The position numbers and the translations under genes were made by a program. A DNA stretch of 64,000 nt from Thermoleophilaceae bacterium (GTDB taxonomy: Bacteria > Actinomycetota > Thermoleophilia > Solirubrobacterales > Thermoleophilaceae). The notes under the pieces were generated by a model that worked only from the letters and a program-made list of their open reading frames with translations, had not been told where the DNA came from and did no database searches. Positions 31,407 through 39,898 of the stretch are shown piece by piece (position 1 is the stretch's first letter; the number at the start of each line of letters is the position of its first letter). The stretch lies in assembly GCA_025928265.1 (NCBI GenBank), contig JAICJV010000009.1, positions 1-64,000 on the forward strand, read 5' to 3'.

Positions 31407-31885
31407 TCGGCCACCTCGGCGATCGCGGCGACGATGTTCGGATAGGCGCCGCAGCGGCAGATGTTGCCGCTCATCCGCTCGCGGATCGCCTCGGGGGTGA
31501 GCTCGGCGCCCTCGGCCCTGGCCTCCTCGAGCATCCCGATCGCCGAGCAGATCTGTCCGGGCGTGCAGTAGCCGCACTGGAACGCGTCGTGGTCGATGAA
31601 CGCGGCCTGCAGCGGGTGCAGCTCGTCGCCGTCCGCAAGCCCCTCGACCGTGGTGATCGACGACCCGTCGAGCGCGACCGCAAGCGCCAGGCAGCTCTTC
31701 GCCCGGCGACCGTCGATCAGCACCGTGCACGAGCCGCACTGGCCGTGATCGCAACCCTTCTTCGCGCCGATCAGGTCGAGCCGCTCGCGGAGGACGTCGA
31801 GCAGCGTGGCGCGGGTGTCGACCTCGAGGTGCTGCTCAGCACCGTTGATCGCCAGCGTTATCGCTGCTCGCTGCGGGTCCACCAC
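31403..31885 (-). CDS. (2Fe-2S)-binding subunit of xanthine dehydrogenase family (PaoA/YagT-like)
   Basis: GCDHGQCGSCTVLIDGRRAKSCL and QCGYCTPGQI...GNICRCGAYPNI. Confidence 0.93.
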   Translation of the reverse strand: MVDPQRAAITLAINGAEQHLEVDTRATLLDVLRERLDLIGAKKGCDHGQCGSCTVLIDGRRAKSCLALAVALDGSSITTVEGLADGDELHPLQAAFIDHDAFQCGYCTPGQICSAIGMLEEARAEGAELTPEAIRERMSGNICRCGAYPNIVAAIAEVAE

Positions 31886-31941
31886 GACGGCGAATACCCC
31901 TTTCGGGTGAAGGCGAACGCGCTTCTCGCGCCGAATTCAAC

Positions 31942-32005
31942 AGCGTAGATGGTTGATCCCACGGACCCGCACGCGCGGGCTCCCGCGGAATCAACCATCT
32001 AGACT
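31942..32005. promoter_or_regulatory. Divergent promoter/operator with 12-bp perfect inverted repeat
   Basis: TAGATGGTTGAT (31946-31957) / ATCAACCATCTA (31990-32001); each arm runs into a -10-like hexamer (TACGCT on minus, TAGACT on plus). Confidence 0.7.
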
Positions 32006-32045
32006 CGCATGTCCGTCCCCGCCACCTCGAAAGGAGGTTCGCAAC

Positions 32046-33722
32046 ATGCGCGCAGTTGACGCGATCTTGGAATGCCTGAAGGCCGAAGGTGTCGACACCG
32101 TATTCGGCATTCCAGGCGGCGCGAATCTCCCGACCTACGACGCTTTGTACGACGGCGGGATCCGGCATGTGCTGTGCCGCCACGAGCAGGGCGCGGGCCA
32201 CGCGGCCGAGGGGTACGCGCGGGCCTCCGGACGGGTCGGCGTCGCGCTCGCCACGTCCGGCCCCGGTGCCACCAATCTGGTGACGACTATCGCGGATGCG
32301 GTCATGGACTCCGTCCCGACGGTCTTCATCACCGGCCAGGTGCGCACGGACCTGCTCGGCACCGACGGCTTCCAGGAGGCCGACGTCAGCGGCATCACCA
32401 TGCCGATCGTCAAGCACTCGATCATGATCCAGGACCCGCGCGAGATCCCGATGGCGATCCACCAGGCGTTCCACATCGCCCGTACCGGGCGACCGGGCCC
32501 GGTCCTGATCGACGTGCCGCAGGACCTCTCACGCGCGGAGATCAACTACGAGCCGGTCGACGAGGTGAACCTCCCGGGCTACCAGCCCACGGTGGAGGGC
32601 AACGCCAAGCAGATCCGCCTGGCGGCGAAGGCGATGGCCAACGCGCGGCGCCCGGTGATCTATGCGGGCGGCGGCGTGATCAACGCCGACGCAGCGGCCG
32701 AGCTGACGGAGCTCTGCCGGTCGGACCGCTTCCCGGTCACCTGCACGCTGATGGGGCTGGGCGGCTACCCGGCGCCGGACGACCAGTGGCTCGGGATGCT
32801 CGGCATGCACGGCACCCGCACGGCCAACTATGCGATGGACGAGGCCGACCTGATCGTGGCGGTCGGCGCCCGCTTCGACGATCGCATCACCGGCAAGCTG
32901 TCGGAGTTCGCTCCGCGGGCCAAGTTCATCCACATCGACGTCGACCCGGCCGAGATCTCGAAGAACGTGCCGGCGCACATCCCGATCGTGGGCGACGCCA
33001 AGAAGGTGCTGCCCAAGCTGACGCGTGAGTACCGCGCGCTCGAGACCGACGCGTCGCGCCTCGAGGGCTGGTGGCAGCGCATCCATCAGTGGCAGGACAA
33101 GCACCCGCTGCGCTACGACGACTCCGAGGACTCGGAGATCAAGCCGCAGTACATGATCCAGGCGCTGTACGAGGCCACGAACGGCGACGCGATCATCACC
33201 TCCGACGTCGGCCAGCACCAGATGTGGGCGGCGCAGTGGTACCACTTCAACAAGCCGCGCCACTGGATCAACTCCGGCGGCCTCGGCACCATGGGAGTGG
33301 GGCTGCCGTTCGCGATGGGCGCGCAGGTGGCGTGCCCGGACAAGACGGTGGTCGCGGTCGCCGGCGACGGGTCGCTCCAGATGAACATCCAGGAGATGAC
33401 CACCTGCGTGCTCGATGAGATCCCGGTGAAGGTGTTCGTGATGAACAACGGGTACCTCGGCATGGTCCGCCAGTGGCAGGAGCTCTTCTGGGACAAGCGC
33501 TACTCCGGGGTCGACATGAAGATGACGCCCGACTGGGTCAAGCTGGCCGAGGCGTACGGCGCCAAGGGCATGCGCGCGACCGACAAGGGAACGCTCGTCG
33601 ACCAGATGCGCGAGGCGATCGAGACGCCCGGCCCGGTGATCCTCGACGTCCACGTGACGAAGGAGGAGAACTGCTACCCGATGATCCCCGCGGGCCAGCC
33701 GGCGCGCGAGATGGTGGGCTGA
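32046..33722 (+). CDS. ilvB: Acetolactate synthase large subunit
   Basis: VFGIPGGANLPTYDAL, HEQGAGHAAEGYARASGRVGVALATSGPGATNLVT, GDGSLQMNIQEM...NNGYLGMVRQWQE; AAAGGAGG Shine-Dalgarno. Confidence 0.96.
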   Translation: MRAVDAILECLKAEGVDTVFGIPGGANLPTYDALYDGGIRHVLCRHEQGAGHAAEGYARASGRVGVALATSGPGATNLVTTIADAVMDSVPTVFITGQVRTDLLGTDGFQEADVSGITMPIVKHSIMIQDPREIPMAIHQAFHIARTGRPGPVLIDVPQDLSRAEINYEPVDEVNLPGYQPTVEGNAKQIRLAAKAMANARRPVIYAGGGVINADAAAELTELCRSDRFPVTCTLMGLGGYPAPDDQWLGMLGMHGTRTANYAMDEADLIVAVGARFDDRITGKLSEFAPRAKFIHIDVDPAEISKNVPAHIPIVGDAKKVLPKLTREYRALETDASRLEGWWQRIHQWQDKHPLRYDDSEDSEIKPQYMIQALYEATNGDAIITSDVGQHQMWAAQWYHFNKPRHWINSGGLGTMGVGLPFAMGAQVACPDKTVVAVAGDGSLQMNIQEMTTCVLDEIPVKVFVMNNGYLGMVRQWQELFWDKRYSGVDMKMTPDWVKLAEAYGAKGMRATDKGTLVDQMREAIETPGPVILDVHVTKEENCYPMIPAGQPAREMVG

Positions 33723-33806
33723 GCGTGATGACGAGCGAAAACCGACCAGTTCAAGGACGCAGGCCCGAAGGCTTGCGCCAGCAAGTCGAGGGCCGAGGAC
33801 GCCGAA

Positions 33807-34385
33807 ATGGGAAGGTTTGCAGGCGTCATGGGTGAGCCAGGGACGAAGGAGGTCTTCAACCTCGCGGACCTCGAGGCCGCCGGTGGGATCCACACCGGAC
33901 GCCGTCACATCCTCACGATGCTGGTGGAGAACAAGCCGGGCGTACTTGCCCGAGTTGCAGGGCTTTTCTCCCGGCGCGGGTTCAACATCGACACGCTCGC
34001 CGTCGGCCCCACCGACGACCCGATGCTGTCGCGGATGACGCTCACGCTCGACGGGGCGCTGCACCCGATCGACCAGGTCACCAAGCAGCTCCACAAGCTC
34101 GTGAACGTCATCAAGATCCGCGACCTCGAGCCCGCGGAGGCGGTGGCGCGCGAGCTGGCGCTGTTCAAGGTGGCCGCCGACTCCGAGACGCGCGGCCAGG
34201 TCATGCAGTTCGCGGAGATCTTCCGCGGCAACGTGATCGACGTGTCCAAGCGCTCGATCACGATCGAGGTGACCGGCACCGACGACAAGATCGAGGCGTT
34301 CGAGCAGGTCATCCGCCCGTTCGGCCTGATCGAGATGGTCCGCACAGGCGAGATCGCCATCTCCCGCGGACGCAGCGCCACGTAG
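33807..34385 (+). CDS. ilvN: Acetolactate synthase small subunit
   Basis: HILTMLVENKPGVLARVAGLFSRRGFNIDTLAVGPT ACT domain; start may be 33807 or 33828. Confidence 0.95.
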   Translation: MGRFAGVMGEPGTKEVFNLADLEAAGGIHTGRRHILTMLVENKPGVLARVAGLFSRRGFNIDTLAVGPTDDPMLSRMTLTLDGALHPIDQVTKQLHKLVNVIKIRDLEPAEAVARELALFKVAADSETRGQVMQFAEIFRGNVIDVSKRSITIEVTGTDDKIEAFEQVIRPFGLIEMVRTGEIAISRGRSAT

Positions 34386-34389
34386 CTGT

Positions 34390-35823
34390 GTGGCGGTGAC
34401 CGTCCGAGGGATGGAGAGCCCGTTCGGGCTCTCCGCATCCGCGCGTTCACTGTTGCGCGAGCGCATCGCGGAGGCGTCGCGGCGGCTGCACGGGCCCGTG
34501 CTCGCGGGCGTGACCGTGCCGGTGCCGGCTGAGCTCGACCTGTCCGCGGCGGTTCTGGCGGCGCGGCGCGGCGACGATCGCTTCTTCTGCTTCGAGCAGC
34601 CCGACCGCGACGGCTTCGCGCTGGCGGGGCTCGGCTCGGCCGCCGTCGTGTCGGCCTCAGGGCCACTCCGTTTTGCCGAGGTCGCCGAGCAGTGCCGGCG
34701 CTGGGGCGACCGGACCGTTCTCGGCGACGCCGTTGCCGAGCCGGCGCCGTTCGGGCCCGTGTGGGTCGGCGGCTTCGCGTTCGCCGACGAGGGCGGCGGC
34801 TCACCGGAGTGGCGCTCGCTCGCCCCGGCGCAGCTCGTCATGCCGGAGGTGGCGCTGGCGCGGCGTGGCGACGCGGCCCGGATGGCGGTGACCGCGGCGG
34901 TCGTGCCGGGCGAGGATGCCGACGAGGTCCTCGAGCGCGTGCAATCGCGTCTCGCCGAGCTGCGTCCGGTGTCGATGCCGTTGCTCGATCCCAACCCGGT
35001 GGAGGCGGCGCGGGTGGCGTCGGCGGCGCCGGCGGAGCACTTCGCGTCCGCGGTCACTCGTGCGGTCGAGCGGATCCGGGCGGGCGAGCTGACCAAGGTC
35101 GTTCTAGCGCGCGAGGTGCGGGTGCACGCGCCTGACGCGATCGACCCGGCGCCGGTCTACGACGGCCTGCGGGCCGGGTTCCCCGCGTGCTTCTGCTACC
35201 TGGTCGGCACTCCCGAGCTCACGTTTCTGGGGGCGTCACCCGAGTTGCTGGCGCGGCGTGAGGGCCAGCGGGTGCAGACCGTCGCACTGGCGGGGACACG
35301 GCGGCGTTCGGCCGACCCGTCGGTCGACTCGCACCTGGGCGAGCAGCTCATGCACTCGCCGAAGGACCGCGAGGAGCAGGCAATCGTCACACGCCGGATC
35401 ACGCGCACGCTCGAACCCGTGAGCGTGTGGGTCACGGCCGCCGAGGAGCCGGTGCTCGTGAAGGTGCTGAACGTGCAGCACCTGGCCACGCCGATCCGCG
35501 CCCAGCTCGCCGAGCCGCTGCCCGCGGTCCAGGTGGCGTCGATGCTCCACCCGACGCCCGCCGTCGGAGGCGAGCCCCGCGACAGGGCGCTGCCGCTGAT
35601 CCCCGCGCTCGAGGGACTGGACCGCGGCTGGTACGCGGGACCGGTCGGCTGGACCGACCTCTTCGAGGACGGCGAGTTCTGCGTGGCGCTGCGCTGCGCT
35701 CTCTTGCGAGGCAACGTCGCGCACCTTTACGCCGGCGAGGGCATCGTCGTGGACTCGGACCCCGCCCAGGAGCTCGAGGCGAACGAGGCCAAGCTGCAGG
35801 CGCTGCTGCCGCTCTTGACCTAA
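34390..35823 (+). CDS. menF: Isochorismate synthase
   Basis: KVVLAREVRV, GASPELLARREGQRVQTVALAGTRRR, HPTPAVGGEPRDRALPLI, YAGPVGWTD chorismate-binding motifs; men genes nearby. Confidence 0.9.
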   Translation: MAVTVRGMESPFGLSASARSLLRERIAEASRRLHGPVLAGVTVPVPAELDLSAAVLAARRGDDRFFCFEQPDRDGFALAGLGSAAVVSASGPLRFAEVAEQCRRWGDRTVLGDAVAEPAPFGPVWVGGFAFADEGGGSPEWRSLAPAQLVMPEVALARRGDAARMAVTAAVVPGEDADEVLERVQSRLAELRPVSMPLLDPNPVEAARVASAAPAEHFASAVTRAVERIRAGELTKVVLAREVRVHAPDAIDPAPVYDGLRAGFPACFCYLVGTPELTFLGASPELLARREGQRVQTVALAGTRRRSADPSVDSHLGEQLMHSPKDREEQAIVTRRITRTLEPVSVWVTAAEEPVLVKVLNVQHLATPIRAQLAEPLPAVQVASMLHPTPAVGGEPRDRALPLIPALEGLDRGWYAGPVGWTDLFEDGEFCVALRCALLRGNVAHLYAGEGIVVDSDPAQELEANEAKLQALLPLLT

Positions 35824-36167
35824 CGCGGCTGGCGCCGGAACCAGGCCCAGATCCCGCCGCATATCAGCACGACGCTGATCACGAAGATGGTCGCCCAGTT
35901 GAGGAGGCGTAACTCGTTGTCGTTGTGGTCCCACGTGTTGGCGGTGAGGATCCCGAGCGGCAGCGCGAGGATCGGGAGCCAGAGTGCCGGTACGCCGAAC
36001 TGCCGCCCGGCGAATACCGACCCCGCGAGCCACACGATGGGCGCCACCGACGCGGCCATCCCACCGTCGAGCTCGTCCTGGCCCCCTTCCCACATCATCA
36101 CGACGGCGGCGGCCAGGTAGACCGCACAACCGGCGATCGCAAGCACGTGGGACCTCCTGACGGCCAT
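35820..36167 (-). CDS. Hypothetical membrane protein
   Basis: 115 aa, four hydrophobic segments; 4-bp convergent overlap with menF. Confidence 0.6.
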   Translation of the reverse strand: MAVRRSHVLAIAGCAVYLAAAVVMMWEGGQDELDGGMAASVAPIVWLAGSVFAGRQFGVPALWLPILALPLGILTANTWDHNDNELRLLNWATIFVISVVLICGGIWAWFRRQPR

Positions 36168-36207
36168 AGTCGCCGTTGAACGGTCCCACGTCGGGCATGC
36201 GGAGGCG

Positions 36208-36435
36208 TCAGGCCAGGCCCAGAAGCTCCGCCGCCTCCGCCGGATACGCGCGCAGCAGCTGTGACATGACCAGCTCGAGCAGGTCCACTCGCTCCGCGTT
36301 CACCTCGTCGATCCCCTTGCCCTGGCGCCAGCGGGTGACCTGCGCGGGGCTTACACCGAGCAGCTCGGCGAGCTTCCGCTGCGAGCGGAAGTCACGGCTG
36401 AGGGCTTCCACCTTCTGCGCGGTTGCGACGGGCAT
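36208..36435 (-). CDS. HTH protein, Xre/MbcA/ParS-like (antitoxin-type) small regulator
   Basis: RKLAELLGVSPAQVTRWRQGKGIDEVNAERVDLLELVMSQLLRAYPAEAAELLG; own palindromic operator upstream. Confidence 0.65.
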   Translation of the reverse strand: MPVATAQKVEALSRDFRSQRKLAELLGVSPAQVTRWRQGKGIDEVNAERVDLLELVMSQLLRAYPAEAAELLGLA

Positions 36436-36449
36436 GCCATCAAAACTAA

Positions 36450-36468
36450 CGCAACGAAAAATGTTGCG
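36450..36468. promoter_or_regulatory. Palindromic operator CGCAAC-N7-GTTGCG adjacent to the -10 of the HTH gene
   Basis: Perfect 6-bp arms directly upstream of TAGTTT (minus strand 36448-36443), 7 nt before ATG 36435. Confidence 0.65.
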
Positions 36469-36486
36469 CTGGCTATTTCCCTTGCC

Positions 36487-38193
36487 CTACAGCTGCTCCG
36501 CCACCCGCGCGAACAGCGCGCGGTGCAGCTTCACGTTCTCCTCGCGGTCGGTGCGGATCTCCACGAGTCCGGGCAGGCGCGCCGCATCGCGCACATCGTC
36601 CGCGCTCGCGGCCAGCGTGTAGGGCAGGTCCGCCAGCGCCGCCATGCGCTCGAGGTCCACGCCCGCGGGCGTGACGATGTGCTCCCGGTAGAGCCGCGGG
36701 TCCGCGGCGCCGGCCACCGGCAGGAAGTCGAAGATGCCGCCGCCGTCGTTGTTCAGGCAGACGATCGTGAGCTCGGCGCCCATCCGCTTCGCGGCGAGCA
36801 GCCCGCCGACGTCGTGCAGCAGTGCGATCTCGCCTGTCAGGAGCGTCACGCGCCCGCGCGTCGCCACCGCGGCGCCCGCCGCTGACGCCACCGTTCCGTC
36901 GATCCCATTGGCACCGCGGTTCGCCAGCACGTGCAGGCGTTTCTCGCGGCAGGGGAGGAACGTCTCGACATCGCGGATCGGCATCGACGACGCCACCCAG
37001 ACGACAGCCCCGTCTGCGGCAGCATCGACTGCCGCCACGAGCGCCTTCGGCTCGAACGGATCCGGAGTCGCGTCGAGGCATGGCCCCACGAGGTCGTCGG
37101 CCTCGCGCCAGCCGGCGAGCCACTCCTGCGCCGGCCGCCCATCAGCCTGCTCGAGACGCGCTGCGAGCGCGCGGCACAATGCGGCGGGCGCGGCCTGCAC
37201 GATCGTCTCGGCCGTGCGCGTGGGCTCGTGCCAGACGCCGTGCGGATCCACCAGCAGCTGCGGCGCCTCCGCCAGCCATGCCCGCAGTGGCTTCGATGTC
37301 GGGGTGTCGCCGATGCGCATCACGAGCCCCGGCCGGTGCGCGGCAGCCCACTCCTCGCTGCGCAGCAGGACGTCGTAGTGCGCGATCACGTGCGAGCGGT
37401 CATGGGGGCCGCAGCGGACGCCGGATATGGCGTCGGCGAGCACGGGCCAGCCGCACGCCGCAGCGAGCCGCGCAACGGGCTCGGCCACGTCCTCGTGCGC
37501 CGACCCCACGACGATCGCGCCCCGCGCCCCCTCCGGGATCCGGGCCGCCATCCCGTCGGCCAGACCCGCCGCGGCGGCCGACGCCGCCTCGTGCACCTGC
37601 ACCCACGGCCCGCCATCGGCTCGCCCCTCCCACAGTTCGGCATCGAAGGACTCGTCGGGCACGGGCGCGAGCGGCTCGCGCAGCGGGAAGTTGAGGTGCA
37701 CGACGCCCGGCCGCCCGCCGCGCGCGGTCTCGAATGCACGGCACGCGAGGGCACGGAGGTGGACCGCGGTGTCGCGCGTCGGCTCGTGGTTGCCGACCTC
37801 CACGAACCACTTGGCGAACGACCCGTAGATCTTGATCTGGTCGATCGCCTGGCCGGCGCCGGTCTCGCGTAGCTCCGGCGGGCGGTCGGCCGTCAACACG
37901 ATCAAGGGGACGCGTGCCTCGTGCGCCTCCACGACCGCCGGCATCAGATTCGCGGCCGCGCTTCCGGACGTGCAGGTGACCGCGACGGGCGTGTTGCTCG
38001 CCTTGGCCATCCCGAGCGCCGTGAAGCCCGCCGCGCGCTCGTCGATGACGGAGACGGCCTCGATCCGTGGGTCACCCGCCAGGGCCAGCGCCAGCGGCGC
38101 GTTTCGCGATCCCGGCGACGTCACGGCATGGCGCATCCCGCATCGCGCGAGCTCGTCGACGATCGTGAAGATCGGGGCGTAGGTCCGGTTCAT
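36487..38193 (-). CDS. menD: 2-succinyl-5-enolpyruvyl-6-hydroxy-3-cyclohexene-1-carboxylate synthase
   Basis: VTSPGSRNAPLALAL, VTCTSGSAAANLMPAVVEAHEARVPLIVLTADRPPELRETGAGQAIDQ. Confidence 0.95.
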   Translation of the reverse strand: MNRTYAPIFTIVDELARCGMRHAVTSPGSRNAPLALALAGDPRIEAVSVIDERAAGFTALGMAKASNTPVAVTCTSGSAAANLMPAVVEAHEARVPLIVLTADRPPELRETGAGQAIDQIKIYGSFAKWFVEVGNHEPTRDTAVHLRALACRAFETARGGRPGVVHLNFPLREPLAPVPDESFDAELWEGRADGGPWVQVHEAASAAAAGLADGMAARIPEGARGAIVVGSAHEDVAEPVARLAAACGWPVLADAISGVRCGPHDRSHVIAHYDVLLRSEEWAAAHRPGLVMRIGDTPTSKPLRAWLAEAPQLLVDPHGVWHEPTRTAETIVQAAPAALCRALAARLEQADGRPAQEWLAGWREADDLVGPCLDATPDPFEPKALVAAVDAAADGAVVWVASSMPIRDVETFLPCREKRLHVLANRGANGIDGTVASAAGAAVATRGRVTLLTGEIALLHDVGGLLAAKRMGAELTIVCLNNDGGGIFDFLPVAGAADPRLYREHIVTPAGVDLERMAALADLPYTLAASADDVRDAARLPGLVEIRTDREENVKLHRALFARVAEQL

Positions 38194-38212
38194 CTGGGCA
38201 TGATTGGGCGGG

Positions 38213-38953
38213 GTGGAGGCGCCGACCGTAACGTTCGTCCCCGGCTTCATGCAGCGGGGAGAGGCCTGGGAGCCGGTGGCAGCGCGGCTCGGCGCAAGCT
38301 ACCGCAGCAACTGTCTCGACTTCTCGACGTGGACCTTCGAGGAGCGGATCGGTGAGGTGCTGAACGCGACCGAGCCGGGCGGCGCCCTGGTCGGCTACTC
38401 GATGGGCGGCCGGCTCGCGCTGCACGCGGCGCTGTGCGATCCGCCGCGTTTCAGCGCGCTCGTCCTGGTGGGCGTCACGGCCGGCATCGAGAACCAGAGG
38501 GAACGCGAAGAGCGCCGCCGCTCGGACGAGTCGCTGGCCGAGTGGATGGAGCGCCGCTCGATCGAGGAGGTCGTCGACCGCTGGGAGCATCAGCCGGTCT
38601 TCGCGACGCAGTCGGCGACGGTCCGGGAGGGTCAGCGTCCCGGCCGGCTCAGCCATGATCCCGCGCGGCTCGCCGGCCTCCTGCGCAGCGCCGGCCAGGG
38701 TGCCAGCCCGCCGGTGTGGGAGCGGCTCGGCACCCTGAGCTGTCCCGTGCTGCTGACGGCGGGCGAGCAGGACCGTCGCTATGCCACCGCCGCACGCCGG
38801 ATGGCCGAGCACATCGAGGTCGCACGGGTGCGCCTCGTGAGCGACGCCGGCCACGCCCCCCAGCTCGAGGCGCCGGACGAGTTCGCCCGCCTTCTACGCG
38901 AGTTCCTCGACGAGCACCTCGGCCACGGCGCGGTCATCGACGGCGACGCCTAG
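38213..38953 (+). CDS. menH: 2-succinyl-6-hydroxy-2,4-cyclohexadiene-1-carboxylate synthase-like alpha/beta hydrolase
   Basis: VPGFMQRGEAWEPV, LVGYSMGGRLALHAAL, PVLLTAGEQDRRY, DAGHAPQLEAPDEFA; men gene context; GTG 38213 chosen. Confidence 0.85.
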   Translation: MEAPTVTFVPGFMQRGEAWEPVAARLGASYRSNCLDFSTWTFEERIGEVLNATEPGGALVGYSMGGRLALHAALCDPPRFSALVLVGVTAGIENQREREERRRSDESLAEWMERRSIEEVVDRWEHQPVFATQSATVREGQRPGRLSHDPARLAGLLRSAGQGASPPVWERLGTLSCPVLLTAGEQDRRYATAARRMAEHIEVARVRLVSDAGHAPQLEAPDEFARLLREFLDEHLGHGAVIDGDA

Positions 38954-39898
38954 CCCGGGGCCCTCCGGCACGTCCAGCAGCCCGTCGTGAGGAGGCGGCA
39001 GCGCGTGCGCGAGCGACGCGTCGAACAGCTCCAGCGTCGCCAGGCCGCAGGCCATCTGCACCCGCTCCGCCGCTGCCAGCTGAAGTGCCGCGGCGATGCC
39101 CCACGGGCCGTCGAGCGTGCTCGAGATGAAGGTGGCCACGCCGTGCTGCGACGCCTCTCGCAGCGCCTCGCGGGCTGCCCCGAAGCCCCCGCTCGGCGCC
39201 AGCTTCACGTTCACGACGTCGCAGGCGCCCGCCGCGACCGCCGCGCGCACGTCGGCGGGCGTGGCCACGGACTCGTCGGCTGCCACCGGCACGCTCACCA
39301 CTCGCCGCACCTCGGCCATCTCCTCGAGCGTCCGGCACGGCTGCTCCACGAGCTGGATGTCGAACTGCGCGAGCTCGCTGATCGCGGCGACCGCCTGCTC
39401 GGCCGTCCACGCGCCGTTCGCGTCCAGCCGGATCGCAGGCCAGGGGCCGACCGCCAGCCGGACCGCCGCCACGCGCTCCAGGTCGTCGGGGAGGCCGACC
39501 TTCACCTTGAAGCAGGAGAAGCCCTCGCGCACGCCCGCTGCGGCACGCGCCGCCACCTCCTCGGGAGGCCCGGCGCCCAGCGTGCGGTTCACCGCGATCG
39601 CCTCCGCGCCCGGCTCGCCCAGCGGCCGTCCCGCGCGGCGCGCCTCGAGGTCGAGCTGCGCCATCTCCTCGGCGGTGCGCGCGTGCGGCGGTCCCGGCGT
39701 GCCGGCGAGCAGTGCCTCGGCCACGTCGTCGACCGATACACCGTCGTAGGACGGCAGCGGCGCCGCCTCGCCGTAGCCGACCGCGCCGTCGTCGTCCTCG
39801 AGCCTCAGCAGCACCAGCTCGCGCGCGGTGATCAACCCGTTCGCTGTGGCAAAGGGCTCGCGCAGCGGGATCGACAGGCGCGCGAGCGAGCGCCTCAC
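38894..39898 (-). CDS. menC: o-Succinylbenzoate synthase
   Basis: Enolase-superfamily KVKVG..., RLDANGAWTAEQA, VEQP, AADES, VNVKLAPSGGFG; GTGA-type overlap with menA. Confidence 0.9.
   Translation of the reverse strand: MRRSLARLSIPLREPFATANGLITARELVLLRLEDDDGAVGYGEAAPLPSYDGVSVDDVAEALLAGTPGPPHARTAEEMAQLDLEARRAGRPLGEPGAEAIAVNRTLGAGPPEEVAARAAAGVREGFSCFKVKVGLPDDLERVAAVRLAVGPWPAIRLDANGAWTAEQAVAAISELAQFDIQLVEQPCRTLEEMAEVRRVVSVPVAADESVATPADVRAAVAAGACDVVNVKLAPSGGFGAAREALREASQHGVATFISSTLDGPWGIAAALQLAAAERVQMACGLATLELFDASLAHALPPPHDGLLDVPEGPGLGVAVDDRAVAEVLVEELA

Noticed and set aside
31949-32002. 17-aa ORF MVDPTDPHARAPAESTI as an ilvB leader peptide
   Set aside because: Ends coincide with the inverted repeat arms and the peptide lacks runs of Ile/Leu/Val codons, so it is more likely a by-product of the palindrome.
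31886-32045. T-box riboswitch upstream of ilvB
   Set aside because: Region too short and no T-box consensus was seen.
35820-36435. Known type II toxin partner (RES/HicA/VapC-like) beside the Xre-like protein
   Set aside because: The only neighbour is a four-helix membrane protein with no recognisable toxin signature; left as an open question rather than called.
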